DNA of 64,000 bases, from the NCBI GenBank assembly GCA_019915135.1, contig JAHLMK010000001.1, forward strand, positions 5,580,001 to 5,644,000, read 5' to 3'. Each line of letters opens with the position of its first letter. Position 1 is the stretch's first letter. Below, in pieces: positions 1 to 12,120 of the stretch. Source of the stretch: Strobilurus pachycystidiatus (Eukaryota > Basidiomycota > Agaricomycetes > Agaricales > Physalacriaceae). The position numbers were made by a program, and so were the translations under genes. Below the pieces are notes generated by a model. It did no database searches. It was given only the letters and a program-made list of their open reading frames with translations, and was not told the DNA's origin.

Positions 1-2684
1 TTTAGCATCATGACAAGGGCGAAAAGTTGAAGACATGCCACGTCTTCAGTCCTATGCAAGCTGTAGCAAGGACGTTCGTAGCAAGCGAGACGTAAGAGCT
101 GGCTGTAGTGAGCCGCGCCTCAGTAGCAGGATATATGTCTCTCTGTATGTCATGACTCATGAGTGCTGTACTTCCGATCCAGAGTACTGAGCAATGCTGT
201 TAGAGGCAACTGCTTGAAGACTGTACCAGATGCACCTACTTGTGTTAGTGAATGCCACGACCCCCAGGATAAGTCTTAAGACTGCGGTTTGAGGGTACAT
301 GACCCATGAGCGCCATACGACGATGAGGTCCGAGATAATCCACTATTTCCAATCGGTGAGAACTCGACAAATAGTAACATGAGAACGTACGTTGATCGTT
401 AAAGGCCAAGGACCCACGATGTAATAAAGCCTCGTTTGCGAATTGAATAGTTTATAACGCTCGGAAAGAGGCACATTGCTCGAGATGAGATACGTCCGGA
501 TCTTTTGAAGGAGACACGCAAGGTGCAGGGCAAAATTCACGGTGGTGGAGATGAAGAGGAGGAGGATAGCTAGCAGGAGGACTTTGGCTGCGCGGGATTT
601 GAGTGGATGGGTCCTAGAAAACAGTCAGTCGAGGATAGGAGGGCCCGGGGCTACGCACGAAGTCATGCGAATGCAGATGATGAAGACCACTAGATACATC
701 CCTACAAACGCAAGTCAGTCGGTAAGCAAATGTTATCGGGAATCACGGACCATATAGAACGAAACCAATGCCACACATTGAAATAACGTCGAAGCGCAAA
801 GCGCGACCCATGAGCTGAAGCTGATCCTGATCTGTCGACATGAAGCTGTAGAGCGAGCGTACAATTCTCTAGAGACTCGGATCGTCAATATTTAAGCACT
901 CGAACTCAAAAACTGTAGCAAGTCTACTGCCTCTGGTTCCTCGTCGCCGGTAACAGAAGCTGTGAGGAAAATGATGGAAGAAAAGTACAGTTCCCATGTC
1001 CACAGCGCAGGCTTTTGGTTAGAATCACAGAGAGCAGTGGAGTGAAGTGATGAATTGAAGAGTACACTACCCATGTCTACAGCGCAGGCTTCTGGTCAGA
1101 AAGCAGTGGTGGAGTGACAGGATACAGGCGTGGAAACGTCCACCAGTTTTCAACGTGTACAGAATCTAGTAGTACACCCTTACCGTTTACTTTGGACGGC
1201 CGTTTTGAGACTCAAGATGAGGCTCGCCTCCGCGGAACGTCGAGGTGCTCATTTCGAATCGCGGGTGGGCGAGCACGCCACAAAATACCAAATGAGTGCG
1301 CTATGATATTTCGATACGAAAGACAGGTGCAGTTGGGAGTCGGCTTTTTGAGTTTTCCGTGTATCTGATCGTCGCCACATTACGGCAAAAATTGTACGAA
1401 CTTTTGGCCAGGCGTATGCCGCAATCCCGTTCTGGCCGTATCGAACGAGTACCTTGCCAGAACAGCTACGCAGCTAATGTTCGACTCAGTTGACAGCAGC
1501 TCGAAGTCACGATGGAAAATCCACCGACTTGTGCGAGGCTATGCTCCTTGACTGAAAGGCGTGCCAGTGTTCTTCACATCTCGATGATTGCTGAAACATA
1601 GCGCACCTACCCTTCCTATTGATTCGTATCGTTAGACTCCCTGAACATCGGGATGTGACGATCTTCAGCTGTCCGAGATTCAATGGGCTGATTGATCGTC
1701 TGCGAGAGACGGATCGTGCATGTAAGCAATGTGATAGTGTGAAAGACGAATATGGGGACGTACAGATACACGCGAAGGGAATGTGGCCAAGCCAAATCCA
1801 GACCATGTCTCGAAAACATTAGGTGATCACAGCACGCGATAAAGAACACCACGACGCGAATACCTCATCTGCCTGGTTCGAGGAAGCTCAGAAGTTTGTC
1901 TAGACAGTTGGGAGAACACAGGCTGTGATGATCACGGCAGTATCATTTCCGATGTCTGACCAAAGTTAGCAGACCGGGTCCCGGCGCCACAAAAGTTAAG
2001 TCTGGACAGCCGGGTTGGTGGCAGATTTCGGGTGGATTGTGAATTAGAAATGATATCACAAGCCGCGCCTGGTGGCCCAGCCAAGCGACGAGCGGGTGTG
2101 TGCGTCTCCTCTTGTCTAGAATATGGGCAGATGACCACAGGCGACTCGGATCGTCTAGACCATCGGAGACCAGAGGAGGACAGATACGGTCGAAACTTCA
2201 GCCAATGTTTGGGTGAAGTTGAGTGGTAGGCTGCTACTATTTTACTGTGGCGACGCGGGGTATCCAGGACGGAATTTTTACCCCACACTGGCCGGCAGAG
2301 AGTCACAGGAAGGATCATGGGGTACGTCCGCGATTGTATTGCAAGGTCCGAAGCTGTGGCGGCCCAGCATTCAAAGTCCGACGCCGGACGGCACAATTTT
2401 ACTAGATCAGCTGCACCGCTCTCTTCCACCTACCATCTCCTCAGTCCCCTAGAGGTGAGCACATCGCCGCCAGCGTCGAGCTCGCTGTGCTGACCGACGA
2501 GCAAGGCATTTTACTGCCATTCTCTCTTAGATATAGAGCGGCCCTTGTTTCCTGCCAGCCTTAGTTTAAGCCCATCACCCTCTCACTTTCGGCCACGATT
2601 GCTCCCTCAAAGGTGCGCCCCCTTTCTGCTTGCTCTGCCCATCGATAATTAATCGCGGAAAATCGACGTCTGCAGATTATAGAC
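1..2684. other. gene-poor region, no supported gene
   Basis: No open frame in this stretch shows a recognisable domain or a plausible exon structure on either strand. The longest frame (about 165 codons, minus strand, 1932-2429) is rich in Arg, Ser and Pro and looks like chance. A diverged direct repeat of about 55 bp with a 77-bp period lies at about 985-1118. The last few hundred bases are the 5' flank of the elongation factor gene, including a pyrimidine-rich stretch just upstream of its start. Confidence 0.5.
985..1118. repeat. two-copy direct repeat, 77-bp period
   Basis: The segment from 985 (starting gtacag, containing cacagcgcaggctt) recurs from 1062 (starting gtacac, containing tacagcgcaggctt). 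Both copies end in agcagtgg..gagtga. They differ by several substitutions and small gaps, so the duplication is old. I see no coding function. Confidence 0.7.
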
Positions 2685-5600
2685 ATGCCCGCTGCCACAG
2701 CTACCTCTTCTCCTGCCATTCCCTCGCCCGCCGATCTCAAGGCTGCCACACACCCCACCAACAGCCAGGTCGATGTCGCAGCCCTTTTTGCCGCCGACAA
2801 GTCATCGCGCGAGTCTGCAGCCAGCACGCTCGCTGCTGTTGCCTCAAAAGAGGGCCCTCACGCTCTCACCGCCGCAGGCTTCGGGCCTGCCGTCGTGAAG
2901 GCTCTCGCCGACAAAAAATCGCCTGCTGCCCGTCAAGGCGCCGCCGAGGCTGTCGCCAGCTTGTCCAAGTCTGGCGCAGTCAAGGCGCTCGAGCCGGTTT
3001 TCATCGAGTCCGGCATCTACGCCGCCCTCCTCGAGACATTCGCCGACAAGATGCTTCCTGTCCAGAAGGCAGCCGTGGAGGCCGTGCGCGAGTTTGTTGC
3101 TGCTATGAACCCCTGGGCTACCGCCCTTATCCTCCCCGCCCTTCTTCACGAACTCAAAACTGCCGGCAAGTGGCAGATCAAGACTGGCTCCCTGGTCGTC
3201 CTCAACCAGCTCGTCAAGAGCGCGCCTGTCCAGATGGCGAAGCTCATGCCCGAGATCATCCCCGTCCTCTCCGATGTCATCTGGGACACCAAGGCCGACG
3301 TGAAGAAGGCTGCCCGTGATTCGCTTACAAAGGCCACAGCTCTGGTTTCCAACAAGGATATTGAACGTTTCATACCCGCTCTTATCAAGGCTCTCATTAA
3401 TCCCGTCGAAGAGGTTCCTAATACCATCATGCTCCTCTCGGCCACCACATTCGTTTCGGAAGTAGATTCTCCTACGCTTTCTCTAATGGTTCCCCTTCTT
3501 TCTCGTGGCCTCAACGAGAAGTTGACCTCCACCAAGCGTAAAGTCGCTGTGTCAGTGTTCTCTTCCTGCTTTCCCTGATCTTTAACTTATCGTTCTATAG
3601 CATTGCTGACAACATGGCCAAGCTCGTCGACTCACCCGTTACCGTCCGACCATTCCTTCCCAAGCTCCTCCCCGGTCTTATCAAGGTCGAGTCTACCATC
3701 GGTGACCCCGAAGCTCGTGGTGTCGTCGGTAAGGCCATCGCCACACTCCGTCAAGTTGGAGAGGTTCCCGAAGGCGATGGTTCCGACCTTCCTCCCCTCA
3801 AGGTCGCTGACGCCGGTACCCTTGGTCACTCCTTGACCGCCGTTTACAAGAAGCTCGGTAACGAGACCCACGTCGCCCACGTCGCCGCCATCTACGCTTC
3901 TTCCCTCGCTGCCAACCTCGTCAACGCCAAGAACTTTGACGTTCCCGAATGGGATACCTTGTCGCCTTTCATCGCTTTCGCGTCTGCCACCCCTGATCCC
4001 ATCATGGTCAGCCGCGAGTGGGTTGTCCGCTCAGCTACCGAGGACGTTGATGACGGCGAGGTTCCCGAAGACGAGGAGGAGGGCGAGGATCTTTGCAATT
4101 GCCAGTTCTCGTTGGCGTACGGTGCCAAGATTCTTCTCAACACCGCCACCCTCCGTCTCAAGCGTGGTCACCGCTACGGTCTCTGCGGCAAGAACGGTAC
4201 TGGAAAGTCCACTCTCATGCGCGCCATCACCAACGGGTAAGCCGTCGTGATGTCTGTCACATATATTATTTGTCTAACTTGCTCAACAGTCAGGTCGAAG
4301 GTTTCCCCTCCCCCGACGAGGTTCGCACTTTCTACGTCGAGCACGACATTGACGGCAGTGAAGAGGATACATCTGTCCTTACGTTCATTCTGAGCGATAA
4401 GCGCATCCTTGCCGATGAGACGGAGGTCATCGAGACCCTCGCCTCTGTCGGTTTCAGTGATGAGCGCCAGGAACAAGCCATCGGCTCGCTCTCTGGTGGT
4501 TGGAAGATGAAGCTTGCCCTTGCCCGGGCCATGCTCTTCAAGGCCGACATCCTGCTCTTGGATGAGCCGACTAACCACTTGGACGTTGTCAACGTCGCCT
4601 GGTTGGAGAACTACCTAACCAACCTCAAGACCTGCACTTCAAGTATGTCTCCGTTTCATGCACTGGTTTATTCGATGCTCATTTAGCTCGCAGTCATCGT
4701 GTCTCACGACTCCGGTTTCCTCAACAACACGATCACGGACGTTCTCCACTTGAACCGCTTCAAGCTCCGCAGATATCGTGGCAACCTCGAGAAGTTCGTG
4801 GCCCAGGTTCCCGAGGCCAAGTCTTACTACACTCTCGAGGCCGCTGAGGACTACAAGTTCAAGCTCCCCGACCCCCCTCTGCTCGAGGGTGTCAAGACCA
4901 AGGAGAAGAGTTTGTTGAAGATGTCCGTGAAGTCCTCATCATTCCCATCTAAGTATCTGACATATCTACAGGCGCAAAGTTGGCTTCCAGTACCCCACGC
5001 AGCCCGTCCAGCAGTTGTACGACATCACTCTTCAGGTCTCTCTCTCTTCCCGTGTCGCCGTCCTCGGCCCCAACGGTTCTGGCAAATCCACCCTCGTCAA
5101 GCTCCTCATCGGTGACATGGAGCCCAACAAGGGTGGTGAGATCTGGAAGCACCCTAACTTGGTCATTGGCTACGTCGCCCAACACGCCTTCCACCACATT
5201 GATAACCACTTGGACAAGACGCCTCTCGAATACATGCTGTGGCGTTACCAGACTGGTGAGGATTTGGAGGAAATGACCAAGGCCAACCGCATTATCTCCG
5301 AAGAGGAGATGCAGAAGATGAAGGATGGAGGTGTCGTTGTCATTGAGGGTCAGAAGAGGTTGATTGATGAGATTGTTGCGAGGAAGAAGCTGAAGCAGTC
5401 GTATGAGTACGAGGTGTCGTTCAAGGGTCTCAGCTCGTCCGAGAACATCTGGTTGCCCCGTGATGACCTCATCAAGCGTGGATTCGAAAAGGTCAGGCAT
5501 TTTGAGTTCCTAATATGCTTCTTTTGCTGACGTTCTCTCGTGTCTATAGAAAGTGCTCGAGGTTGATACTCGCGAAGCTCAGCGCCTTGGTCTCCTCCGT

Positions 5601-6173
5601 CCTCTTGTTCGTCGGGAGATTGAGAAGCACATGGCTGACTTCGGTCTCGAGCCTGAATTCGTTTCGCACAACACCATGAGAGGTCTCTCTGGAGGACAGA
5701 AGGTCAAGATTGTTCTCGGTGCCGCAACATGGCGCCGGCCCCACGTTATGTGCTTGGATGAGCCTACTAGTCAGTTTCATTCCCTCATTGACATTGCCTC
5801 TTATTGACTGTCATCCACAGACTACCTCGACCGTGAGTCGCTCGCTGCGCTCATCGAAGCTCTCAAGGACTTCGAGGGTGGTGTGCTCGTCATCACCCAC
5901 AACCGAGACTTCTCCGAGTCCATCTGCAAGGAAGTCTGGGCTATGCGCGACGGCCACTTGGAGGCATCTGGCCACAACTGGGTTGAAGGCCAGGGCGCCG
6001 GTCCCCGTATCGACAAGAAGGACGGCGAGGAAGAGGATACCTACGATGCCATGGGTAACAAGATCGAGAACAAGAAGCAGAAGAAGATCTCGTCGGCGGA
6101 GGCACGGAAACTCAAGAAGGAGCGTATGGCACGCAAGAAGAGGGGTGAGGAGGTTACTGACGACGAGCTCTAA
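2685..6173 (+). CDS. TEF3: translation elongation factor 3 (eEF3), ABC-F type ATPase
   Basis: Fungal eEF3 binds the ribosome and uses ATP to help clear deacylated tRNA from the E site during elongation. It is a soluble cytosolic protein. Seven exons (2685-3550, 3601-4236, 4290-4642, 4694-4922, 4972-5491, 5550-5769, 5821-6173) splice to about 1058 aa, the usual family length. The N-terminal ~320 residues are Ala-rich HEAT repeats. ABC domain 1 has Walker [10 protein letters not shown], signature [14 protein letters not shown] and Walker [15 protein letters not shown] domain 2 has [21 protein letters not shown] and LDEPTNYLD, with the long insertion between its Walker A and signature (the chromodomain-like region). 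The tail is Lys/Arg-rich ([18 protein letters not shown]), as expected for ribosome binding. Codon use is strongly biased to C-ending codons, consistent with high expression. The start is the first ATG, just after a pyrimidine-rich leader. Confidence 0.97.
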
Positions 6174-6723
6174 GCGTCGGTGGTTCCTGTTTTCTCCTAC
6201 CTCTTCACACGTCACGATTATCTATGCGTCGCACGCACTCTATCCCTGTTGTCTGTTTCAATACGTGTATTCTTTCGTTTCATAATCCTGTTACCACTAT
6301 GCAATACTACTTACGATCATGAACGAGCGTCTGATTTCTACGGCGAATATGGAAGTATTGAGTTCATAGTGTGTCCCTGGTCTGTTTGTAACTAACGAAA
6401 ACGAACGATCTTGACCATTTAGTCGAGTCGAATGCAGCTCGCCTTCCTGGGCCATCAGAGGAGAGCAACAGCGGGTTGCTGTCCTTATCTTACTTGCTTT
6501 TTTATGCGGAGTCGGGTGTCAGATTTAAATACCGAATGTGAAGAGCAGCCGTGCTAGGAACGGATAACATTGACATTATGATTGTGGCGTAAGATTACAA
6601 TGCGGGATATGAATACTCGTCCGTTTAACGAGGCTATACTGATACAGATAGGCTGGGTATCGATTGAATGATTAACGAGAGATCTGGTATCTAGACTGAG
6701 AGAAAAATGAAGGAGAGTGGCGT
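6174..6723. other. 3' intergenic region between convergent genes
   Basis: This stretch holds the 3' flanks of the elongation factor gene (+) and the arrestin-like gene (-). No gene is visible. It should contain both transcripts' polyadenylation regions, but I see no distinctive site. Confidence 0.5.
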
Positions 6724-8838
6724 CTAGAAATACGAGGCAAAGTTCATGGAATCATACGTGTTTGTTAACCACTTGGCTGCAGGCTGGGTAGTCTTTGGCC
6801 GGGGAGGTGCCGTGCCAGCAGGAAGCTCCGAAGCGATTTCGATTTTGCGTTTCATCAAGGGCTTTCTATCGAGCGGCGTGAACTCTGATGACTGGAATGC
6901 CATGAGGACGATGTAGTACTATAAGCGAGATTAAGTCGGTCAGCTGGGCGCTGGGATTTGGGAATGAAGCCCCAACCTCGATAGTGAAGAGTGGAAAGTT
7001 CCCAGAGGCGGGCAGGATGTCGTGGATGTGCAGTTCGCCCTCCAGCGTCACGGCCGTGCCTTTCGGGCGCGTGGCGTACCAAATGACATCGCAGATGTCG
7101 ACCTTGACCTTCTCTTGGGAGTCCTTGATTTTCTTCTTGCGCCCAACTTTCGGATCGAGATAGCTGATGCGCCGACATAAACGCAGGGTGACCAAGTCCT
7201 CGACGCTCATATCCCTGGTGGTCGTACTGTTCATATGGATCTTGCAAGGCACGGCGGTCCCGCGTGTATATGATGACTATATATGTATCAAAATTAGTTC
7301 GACCGTTTTTGGGTTCGGGCATGGAGGGAAACGTTACCGGGCTAGGGAGGAAGACCTGGTAGTAAGTTGCTCGGTAAGGGCTCGATATGAGATGTTGATT
7401 CTGTCAACTCACTGTGCCGCTGATCATCACGTCTTCTATCCCCCGCAGGTTTCCGGGGCATTGCAAGGGTGCGGTTATAAGCCAGCCGTCGGGGTCACTG
7501 ATAGGACCTGGTATTGAACGTCGATTCGAGTAGGCCTCTTCACGTGCCGGCGTGTGTGGCGGGGGTGTTACTCTCGGAGTATATATCAGATCAGTCGTGA
7601 TTCTATTCTTCATCAGCGTCTGTGGGACCAACAGTTATAGGGCGCTTACTTGGCAGGCGATTGAAAGCGACCCTTGTGAACTGTGACAATGAGTTTGTAC
7701 TCCAGCATCACAGGATTGTTCTCCTCGACCATCGATTCTGGCAGCGAAACCGTCGTGGTCAATCCGTTGTCGCCCTTGAGATCCATGTCCATCGGGAACT
7801 GCACCTCGAACGGAATTGAAGCGAGTCCTATCAACGTTCCTGACGAAGATACAGGCATGCGCCAATCCTGGCTATCCTTTGACCAAATAGCAACCGTGTT
7901 TTCCAGAAAATTATGGGTATGGTTGGACTGAACACGTTGGTGTACAATTGTTCCGCGCAGCTATAGCCGTACTCAATACGCGAGATCGATGAACAGGATA
8001 CTTGAGTACTCACCGTAACAGTTATCATTCTGATCGTCATGGGCTCCGACAGGCTGAAGCTCATAGACCCCGTAATCTTGTTACCGGCATAAAAATGCGG
8101 CGTCTGATGAGACTTCTGGGCGTTGCTGAACAGGGTTAGAGTCGCCCATGGTCCTCCTGGTCCCTTCTCCGGCCGCAAAGTGAAGCTGTGTTCCGTGGTG
8201 GGGGTACGATGGAAGACGGACGAGGCGGGGGTATACATCATGGGCACCGTCGACTGGGTCGTCTCTCGCGAAGCATACGACCCTGGTACACTTGATCTCG
8301 CTGTACGGGATGAGCCCGAAGAACCCCGCGATGTGCGGGAATATCCTGACCGAAAGGACGTCACGTCGCTCCAGCTTGAAGTTCTCCCTCCGCTGAGGGA
8401 AAGCGAGCTTGTCGAGGCAACACTGGAGGACGCCACGCTGGAGGATGTGCTGCCGTCTGAGGCCGCCCGCCGAGTACTTGTTGATGCTACACTGGACGAC
8501 ACGGCCCTACTCCTACTCGAAGGGGTCCATGTCCGTGAAGAGTCGATGGTCCGCGCAGGACTCGGGGGTTCCGGATAGGTATATGATGGCGGCTGGTGGC
8601 TGGGGGCATAATAATCATCCTGTTCATCGTCGGACCCCTCCCGATACAATGGCAATGCCGTCTTCACTGAGAGCATAGAGAATGTGCTCTGGCGGCGATT
8701 CAGCTGGGCCGGATGGTCAGAGACCGTCCAGTCTTCGGAATATGGCTCGTAGGACATGTTGGCCGGAAAGGAAGAGTATCGCATGGGGAGGGCGCCACTA
8801 TTATATATGAGGTCAACGTAAGAGGTACGAGTGACCAT
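6724..8838 (-). CDS. arrestin-like domain protein
   Basis: Alpha-arrestins are cytosolic adaptors that link membrane transporters or receptors to ubiquitin ligases and endocytosis. Exon 1 encodes about 200 Ser/Tyr/Pro-rich, probably disordered residues. The arrestin N-like beta sandwich follows, from about FTLRPEKGPGGPWATLTLF through YAGNKITGSMSFSLSEP, IRMITVTLRGTIVHQRV and IPFEVQFPMDMDLKGD. A C-terminal half follows (LRLCRRISYLDPKVGRKKK, CDVIWYATRPKGTAVTLEGE). Introns were placed by frame and splice signals. One exon (7338-7355) is only 18 nt and encodes VFLPSP. The last exon ends at a stop at 6724. No PPxY motif for Rsp5 binding is seen in the parts read. The start could instead be the downstream Met at about 8781. 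No neighbour suggests a partner. Confidence 0.8.
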
Positions 8839-10300
8839 GTACTAAACCAACCCGAGGCAAGCTGACCGAACCCTTGATGTGGGATAGGCAAACCTTGCCC
8901 GAGTTTGAGCGCGCACGATCGCCTACGATCGCGTACTAACCACCGTCGTGACTCGTGAAAGACTTGGCAGCAGAAGCTGTCCTGGCCGTCAAGCGAAGTA
9001 GGCTAGATAGTTGCGATTCAAAATTTTGTGAGTGTTGGTAGATCGCCCATATTCATTCGTACCGGAGATTGTTGTACCTTTCGATAGCCATCTATCGTCG
9101 CAAGGATGAGCGGTCCCTTAAACTTTTGGCGCCCAATCGAACACGCTTGCCCACAACGTAAGCAGAAAATCATTGAACGGCTTGTTCCGACGTGCCCGGC
9201 GCGTCTTCACGCCACGGGTGCGCCGGGCTCTCTAAAGGAGGCAATGGCATTATTACCTTACAAACAATGTATAAACCAGCGTCGTTCATTCAAAGGATCC
9301 TAACCGAACAACCAGACCCAGGATTGTATGTCAAAAACATACCGTTAACATCACGTATACTTTGCACCAGACAACTGAACACAACCATGCCTTGACTGTC
9401 CGGAAGTCCTGTTGGCTACTGTGTCGATCCTGACAAGATCACATCAGGGCTCCGGCAGTAGGAAGCATAAGAACTGGTCTTGAAGTACCTTTCACTTGAG
9501 CGAGATGACAGGCTCTATTCAGGCGCAATTGTGGTGTATCAGATGGCCAGATGAGCGTGATGAAAGCACGAAACCTGCTGATAGCGCGGTAGGTTTTGGC
9601 GAGGGGAAGAAAGCGCAGACAATCCAGTAGCCAAGTACTCACGAGATGATTGAATGCGAGAATGGTGGTGAATTCTAAGAAACAAGTAAGCTGATTTTCT
9701 CCGGCACGTTTCCTAAGCTACGCCTGGCCGGCCGTGGTTTCACGGAACAAGCATCGTATGACCTCTTGGTAGGCACCCTGTATATTGGGAAAACTGGTGG
9801 AGATGGAATTGGATGATTGAAAAAAGGCTGCGAGTAAGGAGTGGAAGGAGGCTCTAGCGCATAGTCCGGGCACAGTTGTTCCATGTCTGACTGAAGAGCT
9901 TCCTTGAAGTTCTACAGGTGTGAACGACTTATCTTCACACATCGTTGAGTTTGGTTTCGAGACTACCTTGAAGTGCGAAGTCGAAGGAAAATGCTTGATA
10001 TGTGGCTGTGCAAGAATGGAAAGGGCTCGGCTAACGACGGCAATACCCGAATGGGTTTACTTCCGACTCCCAGTTCACTGACACTGACAGTACTTGGATC
10101 ACCAAAGCATCAGCCATAGACTGCGGTAAACAAGTATATATGCTGGGCAAGTTTACAGCTTACTGTACAGCGCCACACTTCTTCCAGTGGAGCACAGCAT
10201 TATTGCCACGTGCGGCCCCATCGCATCATACTTCGGCTGGCAACTGCTCAATGACAAAAGACTCCGTCAGCCATGACTGTCGTTGCGCCCATCGTTCACA
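8839..10300. other. intergenic region between divergent genes, no gene seen
   Basis: About 1.45 kb separate the arrestin-like gene (-) from the senescence-domain gene (+). Short frames on both strands have no recognisable motifs. The promoters of both genes must lie here, but I cannot point to a specific element. Confidence 0.45.
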
Positions 10301-11872
10301 ATGACCACCACCCCGGACGCCTTTCTGCTCCTCACCCTCGACAACACAACGCTGAGGACGGCGCAGACGATACAGACGGGCATCCTCGGCCTTGAATGCG
10401 TTACTGTGCCGGTGCACGAGCAGCGCGACGTCTACCTTGTCTTGCGGCTCAACGACATCGAGATACCCGTCGAGCACGATCGCCTTATCAGCTTGGACAC
10501 CTCGTCCTCCAGTGCCAGGATATACACGCTTCACCCCACTGACTCGGACCCCAACACCGTCACCCTCGATGTGCACACGAGCTGGCATCCGAGCCTCTTG
10601 GAGGACATCGAGACATTCGACGGCATCCTCTCGCAGTATGCCAAGCTCACCTTCAAACCGGAAGAGCAGCCCATTCCCGCCTATGTCTCGCAGGTCGGCG
10701 AGAAATCCAAATCGCTCAGCGACTTCAAGGGCCATCTTGTGCTGGTCAATGAGGACAATGGCGAGGTCGTCGGCGAGTTCGACAAGAAAATCCACGTTCA
10801 AGAGGACCCGAAGCTTAGGGAGCGCGGTCACGAGCAGGATCCGGTTATCATCGAGGTTCCGGATGGCAAACTTCGAGGTGGAGACGATGAACATCCACTC
10901 GAATTCTTTGCTCGCGCTATTCCTCCTGAAGAGCGAGACTGGATGACGACGTCCGCGACCACCGTCAGGTAAGCTCTACCTGCTCCCTTGTCCTCTTATT
11001 TCTAAACCTTCTTCTTTAGCCATGCAATTACCTTTGGGACCAACCTGTTCATTTCCGTCTTGACTGGGGCGTCTCAACTGTACATCAACCACTCCTCACC
11101 TTCTCCTCATCACCCTGCCAACGCTAATGCTAACGGCGAGCCACCCAAACCCCCTCCCCGCGCTCTGGTCTTCTTGACATCCGACAAAACGCGACAGAAC
11201 CTCAGTACGGCCCATGCATACACGGGAAAAGCTGTCAAGATCAGCGGACAGACCGTTTCACGCATTCACGACATGATCACAAAGACTATGGGATCTGATA
11301 AAAAAGGGAAGGGCAAGGCAACGGCGTCCCCAGCTGCTGCCTATGCGCCCCAACCTTCGTATTCGCAACAAGGTTATCAGGAGAAGAATGGACATCAGGC
11401 CACCCCACCCAACAAACCGATATCACGCGCTTCCTCTCCCACACCATCGTACAAGACCTACGCTGCTCCGCCACCTTCTTACGCGTCAGCCTCTGGTCAT
11501 TTGATGCCTGACGGAAAACCTTCATTGCCTCCGCGCTCTCAGCCATCTTCCCGGGGTCCTTCGCCAGCCCCGGCGCTTCCTCCGCGCAAGCCTCTCTCGA
11601 CAACGAAACGCTTAATCCTCTCCGCTGATCTCATTCTGTCGACTCTCGACGTCTCTACGAAGCGTGTTCTGGACGCGGGGGCTTCACGCGTCGGAGCAGT
11701 GATGGGTCACAAGTACGGAGAGACCGCGGGGCAGAACTCTGAGATGATGATGGGAACAGCGCGGAATGTGGCGCTGGTGTATGTGGATGTGAAGGGCTTC
11801 GGTAGAAAGGCGATCTTGAAGACGGCAGGGAAGGAGTTTGTCAAAGGAAGGTTCCAGAGTTCGAAGCAGTGA
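10301..11872 (+). CDS. senescence/spartin-associated domain protein
   Basis: The C-terminal half matches the senescence domain shared by plant senescence proteins and animal spartin (SPG20), which associate with lipid droplets and endosomes. Two exons (10301-10968, 11020-11872) give about 506 aa. The first exon encodes a beta-rich N-terminal region (PDAFLLLTLDNTTLRT onward). The second starts SHAITFGTNLFISVLTGASQ and contains KAVKISGQTVSRIHDMITKT. A Pro/Ser-rich insert of about 100 residues follows. The last block is helical and Gly/Ala-rich (VLDAGASRVGAVMGHKYGE, ARNVALVYVDVKGFGRKAIL), with the alternating small residues typical of this domain. The start is the first in-frame ATG, and the first exon closes cleanly on a GTAAGC donor. 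The biological role in fungi is inferred from the family only. Confidence 0.85.
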
Positions 11873-12120
11873 ATGGCAGACATTTCAATAAGTAACATGG
11901 AATTTGTATTATTGTATACACGGTCGGTTGGACTACTGGATTGTTTTGTATTGCTATGCTATTAGACTCAATGCAGGCGATGGTACAGATGACAGGGACA
12001 ATATATAAATTACAGAGAGATGAGAACCTGATAAGAACGCGATGAGAACGCCACACAAACCCTATTCAAATGATGCCTTCGAAGTACTCCTTTGAATTTG
12101 AACCTGAGTAGAAGTCATGG

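Noticed and set aside
1932..2429. 165-codon open frame on the minus strand
   Set aside because: No domain, biased Arg/Ser/Pro composition, and next to no splice signals or neighbouring exons; most likely chance.
2630..3319. 229-codon frame overlapping the start of eEF3
   Set aside because: Shadow of the eEF3 first exon in another frame; composition (Arg/Cys-rich) is typical of out-of-frame reading of biased codons.
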